In this document: piece after piece, positions 1 to 9,102 of the stretch
Position numbering within the stretch: position 1 is the first letter of the stretch
How the letters are laid out: the number at the start of each line of letters is the position of its first letter
Origin: Streptococcus suis
Lineage (GTDB): Bacteria > Bacillota > Bacilli > Lactobacillales > Streptococcaceae
Direction: 5' to 3'
DNA length: 64,000 nucleotides
NCBI RefSeq assembly: GCF_017601095.1
Contig: NZ_JAGFUX010000004.1
Coordinates: forward strand, 62,001 to 126,000
Translations under genes and position numbers: made by a program
The notes under the pieces: model-generated
Told to the model about the DNA's origin: nothing
Database searches by the model: none
Seen by the model: only the letters and a program-made list of their open reading frames with translations

Positions 1-1
1 A

Positions 2-433
2 CTAGAAACCGCCAAAGGTACTGGTGTAACGCATGAGTTGCCAGCGAGCGTTCTTCCGCCATTGGAAACCGCCAAAGGTACTGGTCTGACACATGAATTG
101 CCAGAGGGTGTTCTTCCACCATTGGAAACCGCCAAAGGTACAGGACTTACGCATGAATTGTTAGAGGCTGTACTTCCGCCATTAGAAACCGCCAAAGGTA
201 CTGGTCTTACACATGAATTGTCAGAGGGTGTTCTTTCACCATTGGATAGTGTCTCAACAGCTCAACCTCTTGCGAAAAGGAAGGAAGCTAGAGCAAGAAT
301 CAGCCAATCATCTGTTCAGGCTAAACTTCCTGCGACAGGACAAAAGGTATCTCTTTACTTATTTAGTTTAGGGTTAGGTGCTCTCGCTAGCCTGTTCATC
401 TTACACAAGGGAAAACGGAGCTCGAAGAAGTAG
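2..433 (+). CDS. C-terminal part of an LPXTG cell-wall-anchored repeat protein (5' end outside window)
   Basis: The reading frame is open from the first bases of the window, so only the C-terminal part of a longer surface protein is seen. It holds four near-identical 20-residue repeats (core ETAKGTGLTHELPEGVLPPL), a basic linker, and a sortase signal LPATG at 326-340. A hydrophobic stretch (VSLYLFSLGLGALASLFIL) and a basic KGKRSSKK tail follow. This is the standard layout for covalent attachment to peptidoglycan by sortase A. The repeats are probably a wall-spanning stalk. The function of the missing N-terminal region cannot be told. An intrinsic terminator follows directly. Confidence 0.9.
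   Translation, partial: LETAKGTGVTHELPASVLPPLETAKGTGLTHELPEGVLPPLETAKGTGLTHELLEAVLPPLETAKGTGLTHELSEGVLSPLDSVSTAQPLAKRKEARARISQSSVQAKLPATGQKVSLYLFSLGLGALASLFILHKGKRSSKK
5..244 (+). repeat. four tandem 60-bp coding repeats
   Basis: Four in-frame copies of a 60-bp unit beginning GAAACCGCCAAAGGTAC lie end to end (5-64, 65-124, 125-184, 185-244). They differ at a few positions. More copies may lie upstream of the window. The unit length is a multiple of three, so copy-number change would lengthen or shorten the protein without a frameshift. Confidence 0.9.
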
Positions 434-448
434 GCCTACTTACCGACA

Positions 449-479
449 ATCACCTAGTATGTCTACTAGGTGATTTTTC
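449..479 (+). terminator. intrinsic terminator of the LPXTG gene
   Basis: Arms AATCACCTAGTA and its complement (ending GGTGATT) enclose a very short loop and are followed by TTTTTC. It ends the surface-protein transcript just before the holA promoter. Confidence 0.85.
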
Positions 480-480
480 A

Positions 481-489
481 TGGTATAAT
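481..489 (+). promoter_or_regulatory. extended -10 promoter of holA
   Basis: TGGTATAAT is an extended -10 (TGn plus consensus hexamer). It sits about 22 bases before the chosen holA ATG and just downstream of a terminator. Confidence 0.65.
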
Positions 490-511
490 AGAGCCAGAAA
501 ATGAGGAAATT

Positions 512-1549
512 ATGACAGTACTGACAGAAATTGAAAAACTTACCAAGGAGAATTTAGGCCCCATCACCGTCTTAGCTGGAGAAGACACAGGCCAGTATCA
601 GATTGCCAAGGACAAACTCTTGACCCAGATTGGTTTTGACGCGGCGGATTTGACTTATGCATATTTTGATATGTCAGAGGCAGACTATGGTCAGGTTGAT
701 ATGGACTTGGTTTCCCTGCCCTTTTTTGCAGATGAAAAGGTTGTGATTTTAGATTACTTTTCAGACTTGACTACCGATAAGAAGCGCTACTTAACTGACG
801 AAGAGTTAAAACGGTTCGAGCAGTATTTGGAAAATCCGGTAGAGACAACCCGCTTGGTCATTCTAGCAGGAGGAAAGTTGGACAGTAAGCGCCGATTGGT
901 CAAACTTCTCAAGCGAGATGGTCTTATTTTGGAAGCACAGCCCCTCAAGGAAGCAGCTATTCGGCAACATTTCCAACAAGAGGTGGGACATTTGGGTTTA
1001 CAAATGGAGCCGAGGGCATTTGACCACCTCTTGCTAAAATCCAATTTTGACTTTGCAGAATTGACCAAAAACTTAGCTTTCTTGCTGTCCTATAAGGGAC
1101 AGGAAGTTATCCGGCAAGAAGATGTGGACTTGGCCATCCCCAAGACCCTTCAGGACAATGTCTTTGATCTGAGTCAGCTAGTTCTGCGAGGCGAGATGGA
1201 TCAGGCTGCTAGTTTGGTTAAGGATTTGCGTTTGCAGGGAGAGGATGAAATCAAGCTAATTGCTATTCTTCTGACCCAATTTCGCATGTTTCTTCAAGTG
1301 CGTTTATTACAGGCGCAATGGCGGAGCGAACAACAGATTGTAGCGGATTTATCAGATATACTTGGTCGTAAGGTCAATCCATACCAAGTCAAGTTTGCTC
1401 TCAGAGATTCGCGAAACTTGTCCATAGGATTTTTGAAAAAAGCGGTGACCTTGTTGATTGAAACGGATTTTCGCATCAAAACGGGACAGAACGACAAGGA
1501 TTATCTTTTTGATATCGCCCTCTTAAAATTAGCTAGTATGAGCAGTTAG
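512..1549 (+). CDS. holA: DNA polymerase III delta subunit
   Basis: The product is 345 residues, the usual size of Gram-positive HolA. It is the clamp-loader subunit that opens the beta sliding clamp during replication. The sequence has the HolA pattern: an N-terminal AAA-like domain (ITVLAGEDTGQYQIAK with a degenerate P-loop), a conserved middle (LVILAGGKLDSKRRLVKLLK) and the C-terminal collar domain (DEIKLIAILLTQFRMFLQV). An ATG at 470 is in frame, but the ATG at 512 fits better. It lies after the extended -10 at 481-489 and has a GAGG ribosome site five bases upstream. sodA follows with its own promoter, as is common in streptococci. Confidence 0.93.
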   Translation: MTVLTEIEKLTKENLGPITVLAGEDTGQYQIAKDKLLTQIGFDAADLTYAYFDMSEADYGQVDMDLVSLPFFADEKVVILDYFSDLTTDKKRYLTDEELKRFEQYLENPVETTRLVILAGGKLDSKRRLVKLLKRDGLILEAQPLKEAAIRQHFQQEVGHLGLQMEPRAFDHLLLKSNFDFAELTKNLAFLLSYKGQEVIRQEDVDLAIPKTLQDNVFDLSQLVLRGEMDQAASLVKDLRLQGEDEIKLIAILLTQFRMFLQVRLLQAQWRSEQQIVADLSDILGRKVNPYQVKFALRDSRNLSIGFLKKAVTLLIETDFRIKTGQNDKDYLFDIALLKLASMSS

Positions 1550-1565
1550 AATTCGGACAAATAAA

Positions 1566-1594
1566 TTGAAAAGGCTCTCACATTGGAGTAAAAT
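1566..1594 (+). promoter_or_regulatory. sodA promoter
   Basis: TTGAAA (1566-1571) and TAAAAT (1589-1594) are separated by 17 bases, upstream of a good ribosome site (AGGAGA) and the sodA ATG at 1627. Confidence 0.65.
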
Positions 1595-1626
1595 AGGTAT
1601 ATCAATTAGTATAGGAGAACAAGAAT

Positions 1627-2232
1627 ATGGCAATTATTTTACCAGACCTTCCATACGCATACGATGCCTTGGAACCACATATTGATGCAGAAACAATGAC
1701 CCTTCACCACGACAAGCATCATGCAACTTATGTTGCAAATGCTAATGCAGCCCTTGAAAAACACCCAGAAATCGGTGAAGATTTGGTAGCACTTTTGTCA
1801 GATGTAGAGAGCATTCCAGCTGACATCCGCCAAGCCCTCATCAACAATGGTGGTGGTCACCTCAACCACGCTCTTTTCTGGGAGTTGCTTTCACCAGAAA
1901 AAACAGAGATTTCAGCAGAATTGGCAGCTGATATTGATGCGACCTTCGGTTCATTTGATGCCTTCAAAGAAGCCTTTACAACTGCAGCAACAACTCGCTT
2001 CGGTTCAGGCTGGGCTTTCTTGGTTGTTAACAAAGAAGGCAAGTTGGAAGTTATCTCAACTGCTAACCAAGACACACCAATCATGCAAGGTTTGAAACCA
2101 ATCTTGGCACTTGATGTTTGGGAGCATGCTTATTACCTCAACTACCGTAACGTCCGTCCAAACTACATCAAAGCCTTCTTTGAAGTGATTAACTGGACAA
2201 AAGTTGATGAACTTTACAAGGCGGCAAAATAA
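1627..2232 (+). CDS. sodA: superoxide dismutase (Mn/Fe type)
   Basis: This 201-residue cytoplasmic enzyme converts superoxide to hydrogen peroxide and oxygen. Family signatures are clear: the N-terminal [16 protein letters not shown], the metal-ligand helix [10 protein letters not shown], the [11 protein letters not shown] segment, and the C-terminal metal-binding [15 protein letters not shown]. Length is typical of streptococcal SodA. The AGGAGAACAAGAATATG context supports the start. It has its own promoter and a strong terminator, so it is monocistronic. Confidence 0.98.
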   Translation: MAIILPDLPYAYDALEPHIDAETMTLHHDKHHATYVANANAALEKHPEIGEDLVALLSDVESIPADIRQALINNGGGHLNHALFWELLSPEKTEISAELAADIDATFGSFDAFKEAFTTAATTRFGSGWAFLVVNKEGKLEVISTANQDTPIMQGLKPILALDVWEHAYYLNYRNVRPNYIKAFFEVINWTKVDELYKAAK

Positions 2233-2261
2233 TAGAGCTTAGTCTCACATTTTCAGAATTG

Positions 2262-2307
2262 AAAAAGCTTAGAACATCTTCAATAGCGGTTGTTCTAAGC
2301 TTTTTTT
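2262..2307. terminator. bidirectional terminator between sodA and the surface glycosidase
   Basis: A 15-bp perfect stem (AAAAAGCTTAGAACA with its complement at 2291-2305) has A-runs on one side and T-runs on the other. It can stop transcripts from sodA on the plus strand and from the large minus-strand gene. Confidence 0.9.
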
Positions 2308-2360
2308 GTTTGTGAACAAGTTTCGTCAAAAGAGAGTAATGTTGATCTAATTTTCCTTTT

Positions 2361-5300
2361 TTACTGTCCTTTACGACGCTTTCGACTGGCCAGTCTAAGA
2401 CCAGCTAAGAGACTGCTTGTTCCCATGACCAGAAGGGTCGTATCAGAAGAGCTGGCGGTCTGAGGAAGTCTTTCTTGATGTGTAGTTGCAGTTGCCTCTT
2501 TTGTTCGAGCAGGAGGAAGAGGTGCTTGCTCTCTGTGAGTCAAAAGCAATCCAGCTAAATCAAAGGCCTCTGGAGCAGCCTGAAGCAGGCTTTCTCCTTT
2601 CTGACTGATTAGCACACTAGCAGGGTCCAGAGTTTCGGGTGCAGGATTGAGCAGACTTTCCCCTTTACGACTGATCAGTACGCTAGCAGGGTCCAAGGCC
2701 TCAGGTGCCGGATTGAGTAGTGCCTCCCCTTTCTCAGTTTGTAGGACAGGTTCAGCTGGCAGTTCCGTTTCTACTGGATTAGGATTTTCAGTTTCTGCTT
2801 GCGCAATCCCCAAGGTAGCTTCCAGTTGAGCCAGGCTAAAGCGGGCATGCTTGATATAAGCAAGGTCCGTTGTGACGCTGCCACCTTGCTGGCGCCAGTT
2901 TTCTGAAAATTCCTTGTCAAAATGCCCGTAAGAAATCAGGTTAAAGGTCCCATCTGGCGAAACAGTAGCCCCAGTATAGCCCGTATCGCCTGACTTGGCG
3001 TTGGTCGTGAAATCTTCAGCCAGACGAATTCGGTATTGGCCTTCATTTTGTTGCAAGAGATCATCAACACTACCAATCCAGGCAATCCAATCACCCGCCA
3101 TCCAGTCATTGTTTTCAATCTGACCATTACGGTTGTAATCAAGAATGATTTCACGGAAAGTTACCACTAACTTACCAGAAATTGGGTCAACCAGAATTTT
3201 ATGGCGTTCCCCTTGGAGGGCACCTTGCAATTCCATTGGGCGAGACCAGGTTTTGCCTTCATCATCAGAATAAATCAACAAGCTAGAATGGTGGTGGGAT
3301 TGGGCACGAACCAGCCCGATAATCCGTTGGCTATTGGGCACACGAAACATACCGATTTCACACATCTGGGCAGCTTGTTCAATATCACGGTGGGTTGCCA
3401 AAATCGGTTCCGGAAGGGACCAAACTTGGTTTCCATCTTCATCAAAACTCAAGATGGACTTGTAGTTAACGAATTGGTAGTCATGGAAAATACCCATCCA
3501 TTCATCCTTGTAGTTCCCTTGTTCATCACGCAGTTGGATCAGACTGGACATGGCAACAATAGTATAGTGCTGTCGTCCGTTTCTAGTCGGGTGGAAGAGT
3601 TGATATTCAGACCAGGTTCGGCCACCATCCTCAGAAATGGAGGTGCGGAAGCCACCCGTAGGGTTGTTTTGCCAACTTGGCATGGCAGTAATAAGAATGA
3701 CTTTCTCACTACCATCAGCAAAATTGAGTTTGTAGAGAGTAGGTGTTTCCAAGGAACTTGCCCAAGATTCAGGGATGTCGGTTTTTTCAGTCCAGGTTAG
3801 GCCATTGTCTTTTGAAATCTGCATCACGATTGGGCCATGGCCGTGACCAACTGGATAGGCAGCAATCAGCGTTTGGTTGTCATTGAGTAGGACCATGTCT
3901 GGCTGTCCTAGGTATTGGCGATTTGTTCCAGGTTTTTTCTCTAAATCCTTGATGTAGTCCGTTGGCAAGTCGTATTGAGGAATGCTTGGTTGGTGCAGAA
4001 TTCGCTTGCTGATGCTGAGCGGAATGTCCGTCACAAAGTCAGTACCACTCGCAGTAATGCGTACGCTAGTTTGCCCCTTGGCTAGCGGCTTGATAGTACC
4101 AGTTGCATCAATACTTGCAATAGTTGGATCAAGGACCTCAAAGGATAGTTGAGCGTTGGCTTTGTCTGTCACCAAGTAGGCTTTGATGGTATGCTGCTGG
4201 TCGGTAAAGAGAGCAATTGAGTTATCTTTTGCATAGATTCCATTTACGCGCATGGAGTGAAGGACTTCGGTCGCATCAAGTGGTCGATTGTAAATTTTCA
4301 ACTCATCAATGGCTCCGACAAAGCCTCCACCTCCAATTCGATCGATTGGGAGCTTGAAGTCATTTGTTGCGGTCCAAGGGTTGGTTTCGACCAGACGACC
4401 GTCCACATAGAGTTTGAGTCCCCCTGTTTGGCTGTTGGTCCAGGTATAGTGCCGCCATTGGTTGGTCAGGCTGCTCACAGAACGCATGGTTAGGCGGTCA
4501 CCTGGATTATTTCCGACACGAACACCAACCTTGCCGCCTGTTCCGTCTAATTGAGAGGTGAGGGCACGTCCGCCTTCCTGGCTGCGGAGGACTTCGCGGT
4601 TGCCACTTGTGGAGGATTGATCCAAGAGCCAGTAACCGACAGTCCATTCCTTGCCAAGTTGATGGTTGGCATCAAAGTTTAGTTGGGTATCTGCAGTCAC
4701 GGCCAATGCTTGACCGCTTTTTCCTGGGACATAGGTTGGGCTTGTACCAGTTGGTGTGCGTTGGCCCCATTGGTCATCTGTATTTTGGTCAAAATGATAA
4801 TAGCTAAATCGGGCCGCCTGATCCACTTCTGGCAAACCAACTTGTTCACCATTTTTTAAGCGAATGTAGCGCTCGGTAATGGATTTCAAGGCCTGTTTGA
4901 ATTTTGCTAAATCTGCTGGGATTTGTGCTTTGGTAGTTTCATTTGGCTCGCGAGCTATTTGTGTTCCTAGTCCATTGTGGCGAGTTGTACGGTCGTAGCG
5001 GTCTTCCAGGCTATCCAAGAGACCCTCGATTTCCATCTCTAAGACTGGAAATTCTCGTTTCATCTGATAGAGTTTATTGACATCACGAACAGCTTCTGCC
5101 ATTTTTTCTAGTCGCACACTAGACTGTGGTTTTGGTTGTCTAGCATCCGCCTTATCTGGATAGAGAAGCTGAGTGTCCCCTGCTTCGAAGGCCCAGTGAG
5201 AGAGGTCGGTCAAAGGGTCGCGAACCCAAGCATCCAAGGCCCAACGGAGGAAGCCATTGGTATTAAATTTTGCGCCATAGAGAACGGAGAAGTAACTTTC

Positions 5301-7592
5301 ACCTGGTAGGTTGAAGAGGAGAGAGTTGGGGTATTCTTCGGTAGCAGTATAGAGGGTGGTCTTTTTCCCTTGTGCATCTCGTTCTGCGACTAAGCGTTCA
5401 AAGGCAGCCATTTCAGACTTCATATGAGGTGTTCCGATACTGAGGTCATCAATGCGTGCTGCAGTACTAGCAAAGGAGCCAGAGAAGTGGTTGGCTGCTG
5501 CGGCGATTTTGAGATATTTTCCATCCTTGTTTGGGACAGAATCGATCAGTCGAAAAGCCTGTTCCATATTGCGTCGCTCATCGATTCCGACGTAGAAGCG
5601 GTCAAACCAACCTTTTTCATCCAGATGGGTGATTAGGGCTTCTAAGAAGGGGCGCCAGACAGTTGCGTAACGGGGATCTGTAACCTCTACTGTTATTTCT
5701 TCGATAGCTTGAGTAGCCTTGTTGGTGTAAGTTACCTTGTTGCCCCAAGGAATCATCGAGTAGCCGACAATCTTGTCTGCTAGACCATATTCTTCAGCTA
5801 ATTCTACCCATTTGTCAAAATGACTAAAATCAAAACTAAATTGACCATCAGCTTCCTTAAACCATTTGATCATGGATGGAACCCGTGTCTGACCTTGGGC
5901 ATAGGTTTGGCCGCCCCAAGCTTCTTCCACGATGGATGCGGTGATACCACGTCCCCCCATTTTCTTATAGATTTCAAGGCTTGGTCGTAGAATGGCCAGA
6001 TGCTCTGGTGAAAACGGTGTGACATTGTAATATTCTGCTGAACGGTACGGATACTGCCAGAGTTCAATGCTAAAGTCGTTTAGGTGGTCAAGTTGGGCAT
6101 CTTGAACTTCCAGCTCAAGGTTAAACGTGAGCGGATTTTCGATTCCATCAGCCATTACCTCAATGTGTGTCTGGTAGGTACCAGCTTGAGCTGTTTTTGG
6201 TATGGCAATACTCAGCCAGAGATTTTGTAAGGTATTATAGGCGACATCAACTGTTTGGTCATGTAGTAAGAGGTCTGGTCGTGAGATACTTGGTGTGGTT
6301 GGGATGTTGAGTTTGTTAGCATTGTGGTAGCCAGCATTTCCTTGATAGCCAGTGATTTCTTTGATAAAGTTCCCAGTGATATGATCTTTTGAAATGGTCT
6401 GACCTGTTGCACTCACCAAATCATGAGTGCGGAAGCGCAGATTTTTTAGGCCAGAATCCTGGGGTAGAATAGCCAGCTGACTGGTCACCGTGTCATTTTT
6501 CCAGGCAACCAATTGTCGACTGGTTTCTTGGTTGTTTAAAAGTCGGCTATACGCATCTCCGTAATGATGGAGATTGTTATCTACAAAACTGCCTGTAAAC
6601 TGAGCAATGGTTGCTTGAACCTCAATATCTAGGCGGGCGGTTAGTTGCTTGTAGTGGGCGATGAGTTGCGTTCGACCTTCTTTCAGACCTTCCACACGAC
6701 CGGTTTCATCCACTCGAGCAATCTCAGGGTTGGCAATGCTGTAACTTACCAAACTAGGGTCTGCATAGGCAGGAGCAATCTGTAGTTGGCTAGCAAGTGA
6801 TTGTCCAACTTTGAGATTGAGACTTTGGGATGAAAAGGCTAGCTGCTCGGGTTGGTAGGGCTGGTGGCTAATGGTTGCCTTATGAACCTGATTGACGTAG
6901 TTGGATCTGGTATTGGCTGGGTTGTTGCGCCCTGTTGAGCTGACTTTTAAAAAGTGGTCCCCTTCTTGCAACTCATTGAACTCAATGATCTTGACCAGCT
7001 GGCGCGTGCTATTATAGAGATCCACTTCAGTCTCTTGACCATCATCTAACTGCACCTTGATAATACCGTGGTTAGGCGATTTGTGGGCATAGAGGGTAAT
7101 GCCATTTCCCTTGAAAGGTATGGTGTAATAGTGTTGGCTTTGATCGTCTGTCTTTTGAATGTTGATGTAGGCTTCATTGGCATTTTTTACCCAGGAGCCT
7201 GTAAAGACAAACTTGTTAAAGGCTGCGTCTGGATTATCAACAGGGCTGATCTCTTCTATGACGGACTCCACAGCCTCTTCCCTAGGGGGCTCTTCAGATG
7301 GAGTGGCAGGTGTCAAGTCAGGGCTTTCAGGGCTTGTAGGCTCAGCTTGAAGGACAGGAAGCGTTTCCCCTACGGACCGATCAGTAGCTTCCTCCTCCCG
7401 GTGTAGCTCCTCTTCTGAGACAGGCTCGGCAAGAAGGTCACTGGTCTGAGGTTGGTTATCTAGTTCATTTGCCAGGACTGGTTGTTGGCCGAATAGAACC
7501 GAACCGACAAGAATAGAAGCTGTACCAACTGTCAACTTACGGATGGAGAAGCGAAAGTGACGGTCGAATAGCTCAGTGCGTCTTCGTTTCAT
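2361..7592 (-). CDS. giant LPXTG-anchored GH123-like / sialidase-like surface glycosidase
   Basis: This 1743-residue surface protein begins with a YSIRK-type signal (FSIRKLTVGTASILVGS). Rough domain order follows. 1-42 is the signal. About 120-245 is a carbohydrate-binding-like beta domain. About 250-330 is a BIG2 Ig-like domain. About 330-860 is a GH123/DUF4091-like catalytic region, with an adjacent Asp671-Glu672 in YVGIDERRN matching the Asp-Glu pair of GH123 beta-N-acetylgalactosaminidases. About 935-1113 is a LamG-like lectin domain. A second BIG2 domain lies at about 1120-1194. About 1205-1588 is a six-bladed sialidase-like region with three Asp boxes (SKDNGLTW, SEDGGRTW, SDDEGKTW). 22-residue repeats follow, then LPQTA at 1709, a membrane stretch and a basic tail. 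I see no FRIP motif, so true sialidase activity is uncertain. A role in trimming GalNAc-bearing host glycans is inference. Confidence 0.85.
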   Translation of the reverse strand: MKRRRTELFDRHFRFSIRKLTVGTASILVGSVLFGQQPVLANELDNQPQTSDLLAEPVSEEELHREEEATDRSVGETLPVLQAEPTSPESPDLTPATPSEEPPREEAVESVIEEISPVDNPDAAFNKFVFTGSWVKNANEAYINIQKTDDQSQHYYTIPFKGNGITLYAHKSPNHGIIKVQLDDGQETEVDLYNSTRQLVKIIEFNELQEGDHFLKVSSTGRNNPANTRSNYVNQVHKATISHQPYQPEQLAFSSQSLNLKVGQSLASQLQIAPAYADPSLVSYSIANPEIARVDETGRVEGLKEGRTQLIAHYKQLTARLDIEVQATIAQFTGSFVDNNLHHYGDAYSRLLNNQETSRQLVAWKNDTVTSQLAILPQDSGLKNLRFRTHDLVSATGQTISKDHITGNFIKEITGYQGNAGYHNANKLNIPTTPSISRPDLLLHDQTVDVAYNTLQNLWLSIAIPKTAQAGTYQTHIEVMADGIENPLTFNLELEVQDAQLDHLNDFSIELWQYPYRSAEYYNVTPFSPEHLAILRPSLEIYKKMGGRGITASIVEEAWGGQTYAQGQTRVPSMIKWFKEADGQFSFDFSHFDKWVELAEEYGLADKIVGYSMIPWGNKVTYTNKATQAIEEITVEVTDPRYATVWRPFLEALITHLDEKGWFDRFYVGIDERRNMEQAFRLIDSVPNKDGKYLKIAAAANHFSGSFASTAARIDDLSIGTPHMKSEMAAFERLVAERDAQGKKTTLYTATEEYPNSLLFNLPGESYFSVLYGAKFNTNGFLRWALDAWVRDPLTDLSHWAFEAGDTQLLYPDKADARQPKPQSSVRLEKMAEAVRDVNKLYQMKREFPVLEMEIEGLLDSLEDRYDRTTRHNGLGTQIAREPNETTKAQIPADLAKFKQALKSITERYIRLKNGEQVGLPEVDQAARFSYYHFDQNTDDQWGQRTPTGTSPTYVPGKSGQALAVTADTQLNFDANHQLGKEWTVGYWLLDQSSTSGNREVLRSQEGGRALTSQLDGTGGKVGVRVGNNPGDRLTMRSVSSLTNQWRHYTWTNSQTGGLKLYVDGRLVETNPWTATNDFKLPIDRIGGGGFVGAIDELKIYNRPLDATEVLHSMRVNGIYAKDNSIALFTDQQHTIKAYLVTDKANAQLSFEVLDPTIASIDATGTIKPLAKGQTSVRITASGTDFVTDIPLSISKRILHQPSIPQYDLPTDYIKDLEKKPGTNRQYLGQPDMVLLNDNQTLIAAYPVGHGHGPIVMQISKDNGLTWTEKTDIPESWASSLETPTLYKLNFADGSEKVILITAMPSWQNNPTGGFRTSISEDGGRTWSEYQLFHPTRNGRQHYTIVAMSSLIQLRDEQGNYKDEWMGIFHDYQFVNYKSILSFDEDGNQVWSLPEPILATHRDIEQAAQMCEIGMFRVPNSQRIIGLVRAQSHHHSSLLIYSDDEGKTWSRPMELQGALQGERHKILVDPISGKLVVTFREIILDYNRNGQIENNDWMAGDWIAWIGSVDDLLQQNEGQYRIRLAEDFTTNAKSGDTGYTGATVSPDGTFNLISYGHFDKEFSENWRQQGGSVTTDLAYIKHARFSLAQLEATLGIAQAETENPNPVETELPAEPVLQTEKGEALLNPAPEALDPASVLISRKGESLLNPAPETLDPASVLISQKGESLLQAAPEAFDLAGLLLTHREQAPLPPARTKEATATTHQERLPQTASSSDTTLLVMGTSSLLAGLRLASRKRRKGQ
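2537..2735 (-). repeat. three tandem 66-bp coding repeats in the glycosidase stalk
   Basis: The unit encodes 22 residues (KGESLLNPAPETLDPASVLI plus two). The third copy is more diverged. It lies directly before the sortase signal, as does the 20-residue repeat at the start of the window. Confidence 0.8.
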
Positions 7593-7635
7593 ACGAAATC
7601 CTTTCTATTATATTTTATGTTTTTCTTATAATATT

Positions 7636-7663
7636 AATATACCAAAAAATAGGTAAATATCAA
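7636..7663 (-). promoter_or_regulatory. promoter of the surface glycosidase
   Basis: On the minus strand TTGATA (7663-7658) and TATATT (7641-7636, preceded by TGG as an extended -10) are 16 bases apart. An AAAGGA ribosome site lies just before the ATG at 7592. Confidence 0.55.
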
Positions 7664-7707
7664 GCAATTTCACAATGATAACAAGAGGTTTTGTCCCAGT
7701 AGAAAGG

Positions 7708-7739
7708 TTGATGAAAAATTATTCATTAAATGGTATAAT
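7708..7739 (+). promoter_or_regulatory. promoter of the aminotransferase gene
   Basis: The extended -10 TGGTATAAT (7731-7739) is clear. A TTGATG at 7708-7713 is 20 bases upstream and is probably only a weak -35. It is divergent from the glycosidase promoter. Confidence 0.55.
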
Positions 7740-7769
7740 AGTTCTTCAATGATATGAAGGAAGTATGAC

Positions 7770-8960
7770 ATGCAGATAAAAGAATTTGGTGTTGAGGATT
7801 GGCTCAATCAATGGGAAAAACAAGCAAAATGGGATATCGCTGGAAGTTCTGTTGCCTCTCTTTCCTTAGAAGAATTGGCAACGTTGGCTGGCGATTCCTA
7901 TGAGCAAATCAGTCAGGACCTATGCCGCTCCTTGCTCAACTACGGCTGGATAGAAGGTTCTCCTGATTTTAAAGAGGCTGTCAGTCAATTGTATGAGACG
8001 GTTTGTCCTGAGCAAATCTTGCAAACCAACGGTGCCACTGGAGCCAATTTCTTAGTGCTGTATAGTCTCTTGGAACCTGGAGATCATGTGATTTCCATGT
8101 ATCCAACCTACCAGCAACTGGTCGATATTCCACAATCACTAGGTGCACATGTTCAATTGTGGCCTATTCGTGAGGAAAAGGGCTGGTTGCCCGATTTAGC
8201 AGATCTACGCCAGATGGTAACCGAGAAGACCAAGATGATTTGTATCAATAATGCCAATAACCCAACAGGGGCCTTTATGGACCGTGCCTATCTTGAAGAA
8301 CTGGTTTCCATTGCAGAGGAGGTAGGTGCCTATATTTTGGCAGACGAGGTGTACCAAACCTTTGAAGACCAAGCTTTTCCGGCCATTGTTGACCTTTATG
8401 AAAAAGGGATTTCGACCAATAGTCTCTCCAAAACCTATTCCCTTCCTGGTATTCGGGTTGGTTGGATTGCAGCCAATCATGAATTGTCGGATTATTTTAG
8501 AAAATACCGTGACTACACTATGATTTCAGCAGGTGTGATCGATGATGCTTTGGCGACTTATGCCCTTCAGCAGAGAGAGCATATTTTGGAGCGAAATCGT
8601 CAATTGGTTCGTAGAAATTTGGCTATTTTAGAAAAATGGGTTGCAGAGCAGGATCAGGTAGACTTGGTCTTGCCGCGGCAGGTATCAACCTCCTTTATTC
8701 GTCTAAGGATTGACCGACCGACTGAGGAATTTTGCCTAGCCTTGTTGGAAGAAGAAGGAGTCCTCTTGGTGCCAGGTGAACGATTTGATATGCCTGGATA
8801 TGCCCGTCTGGGTTATTGCTGTCAAACAGAGGTACTGGTGGAAGGACTGGAGCGCTTGGCTCGATTTTTGGGTTCTAACAAGTCGAATGAAGAGCTTTCA
8901 GATAAGGAACTGAGGAGCAGATTGCAAGAACAGCCTCTAGCTGTTCTTGGTTGGACATAA
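7770..8960 (+). CDS. PLP-dependent class I/II aminotransferase
   Basis: The 396-residue product has the fold-type I aminotransferase pattern: GATGANFLVLYSLLEPGDHV for cofactor phosphate binding, NNANNPTGA, the LADEVYQTF segment whose Asp contacts the pyridine nitrogen, SNSLSKTYSLPGIRVGW with the Schiff-base lysine, and a C-terminal domain ending near LERLARFLG. The last ~25 residues (SNKSNEELSDKEL onward) look like an extra tail. The substrate cannot be told from sequence. The gene stands alone between its own promoter and a hairpin terminator. Confidence 0.85.
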   Translation: MQIKEFGVEDWLNQWEKQAKWDIAGSSVASLSLEELATLAGDSYEQISQDLCRSLLNYGWIEGSPDFKEAVSQLYETVCPEQILQTNGATGANFLVLYSLLEPGDHVISMYPTYQQLVDIPQSLGAHVQLWPIREEKGWLPDLADLRQMVTEKTKMICINNANNPTGAFMDRAYLEELVSIAEEVGAYILADEVYQTFEDQAFPAIVDLYEKGISTNSLSKTYSLPGIRVGWIAANHELSDYFRKYRDYTMISAGVIDDALATYALQQREHILERNRQLVRRNLAILEKWVAEQDQVDLVLPRQVSTSFIRLRIDRPTEEFCLALLEEEGVLLVPGERFDMPGYARLGYCCQTEVLVEGLERLARFLGSNKSNEELSDKELRSRLQEQPLAVLGWT

Positions 8961-9036
8961 GTCATGCGAAGCAAGCCACTTCCGTAAGGTGCAGAAAGCT
9001 GAAAGTGACCATGTATCAAGGTTAACTCAAATGACT

Positions 9037-9090
9037 AAAAAAGTCCCTTGCTGGGTCCTGGATGGACTGGTCAGCAGGGGACTTTTGTAT
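9037..9090. terminator. convergent terminator between aminotransferase and queA
   Basis: AAAAAGTCCCTTGCTG pairs imperfectly with CAGCAGGGGACTTTT. A-runs and T-runs on both sides make it usable from either strand. Confidence 0.75.
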
Positions 9091-9102
9091 TATATAGTGG
9101 GA

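Noticed and set aside
3201..3800. Long plus-strand frame inside the surface glycosidase gene
   Set aside because: It is a shadow of the minus-strand coding sequence with no ribosome site or family features.
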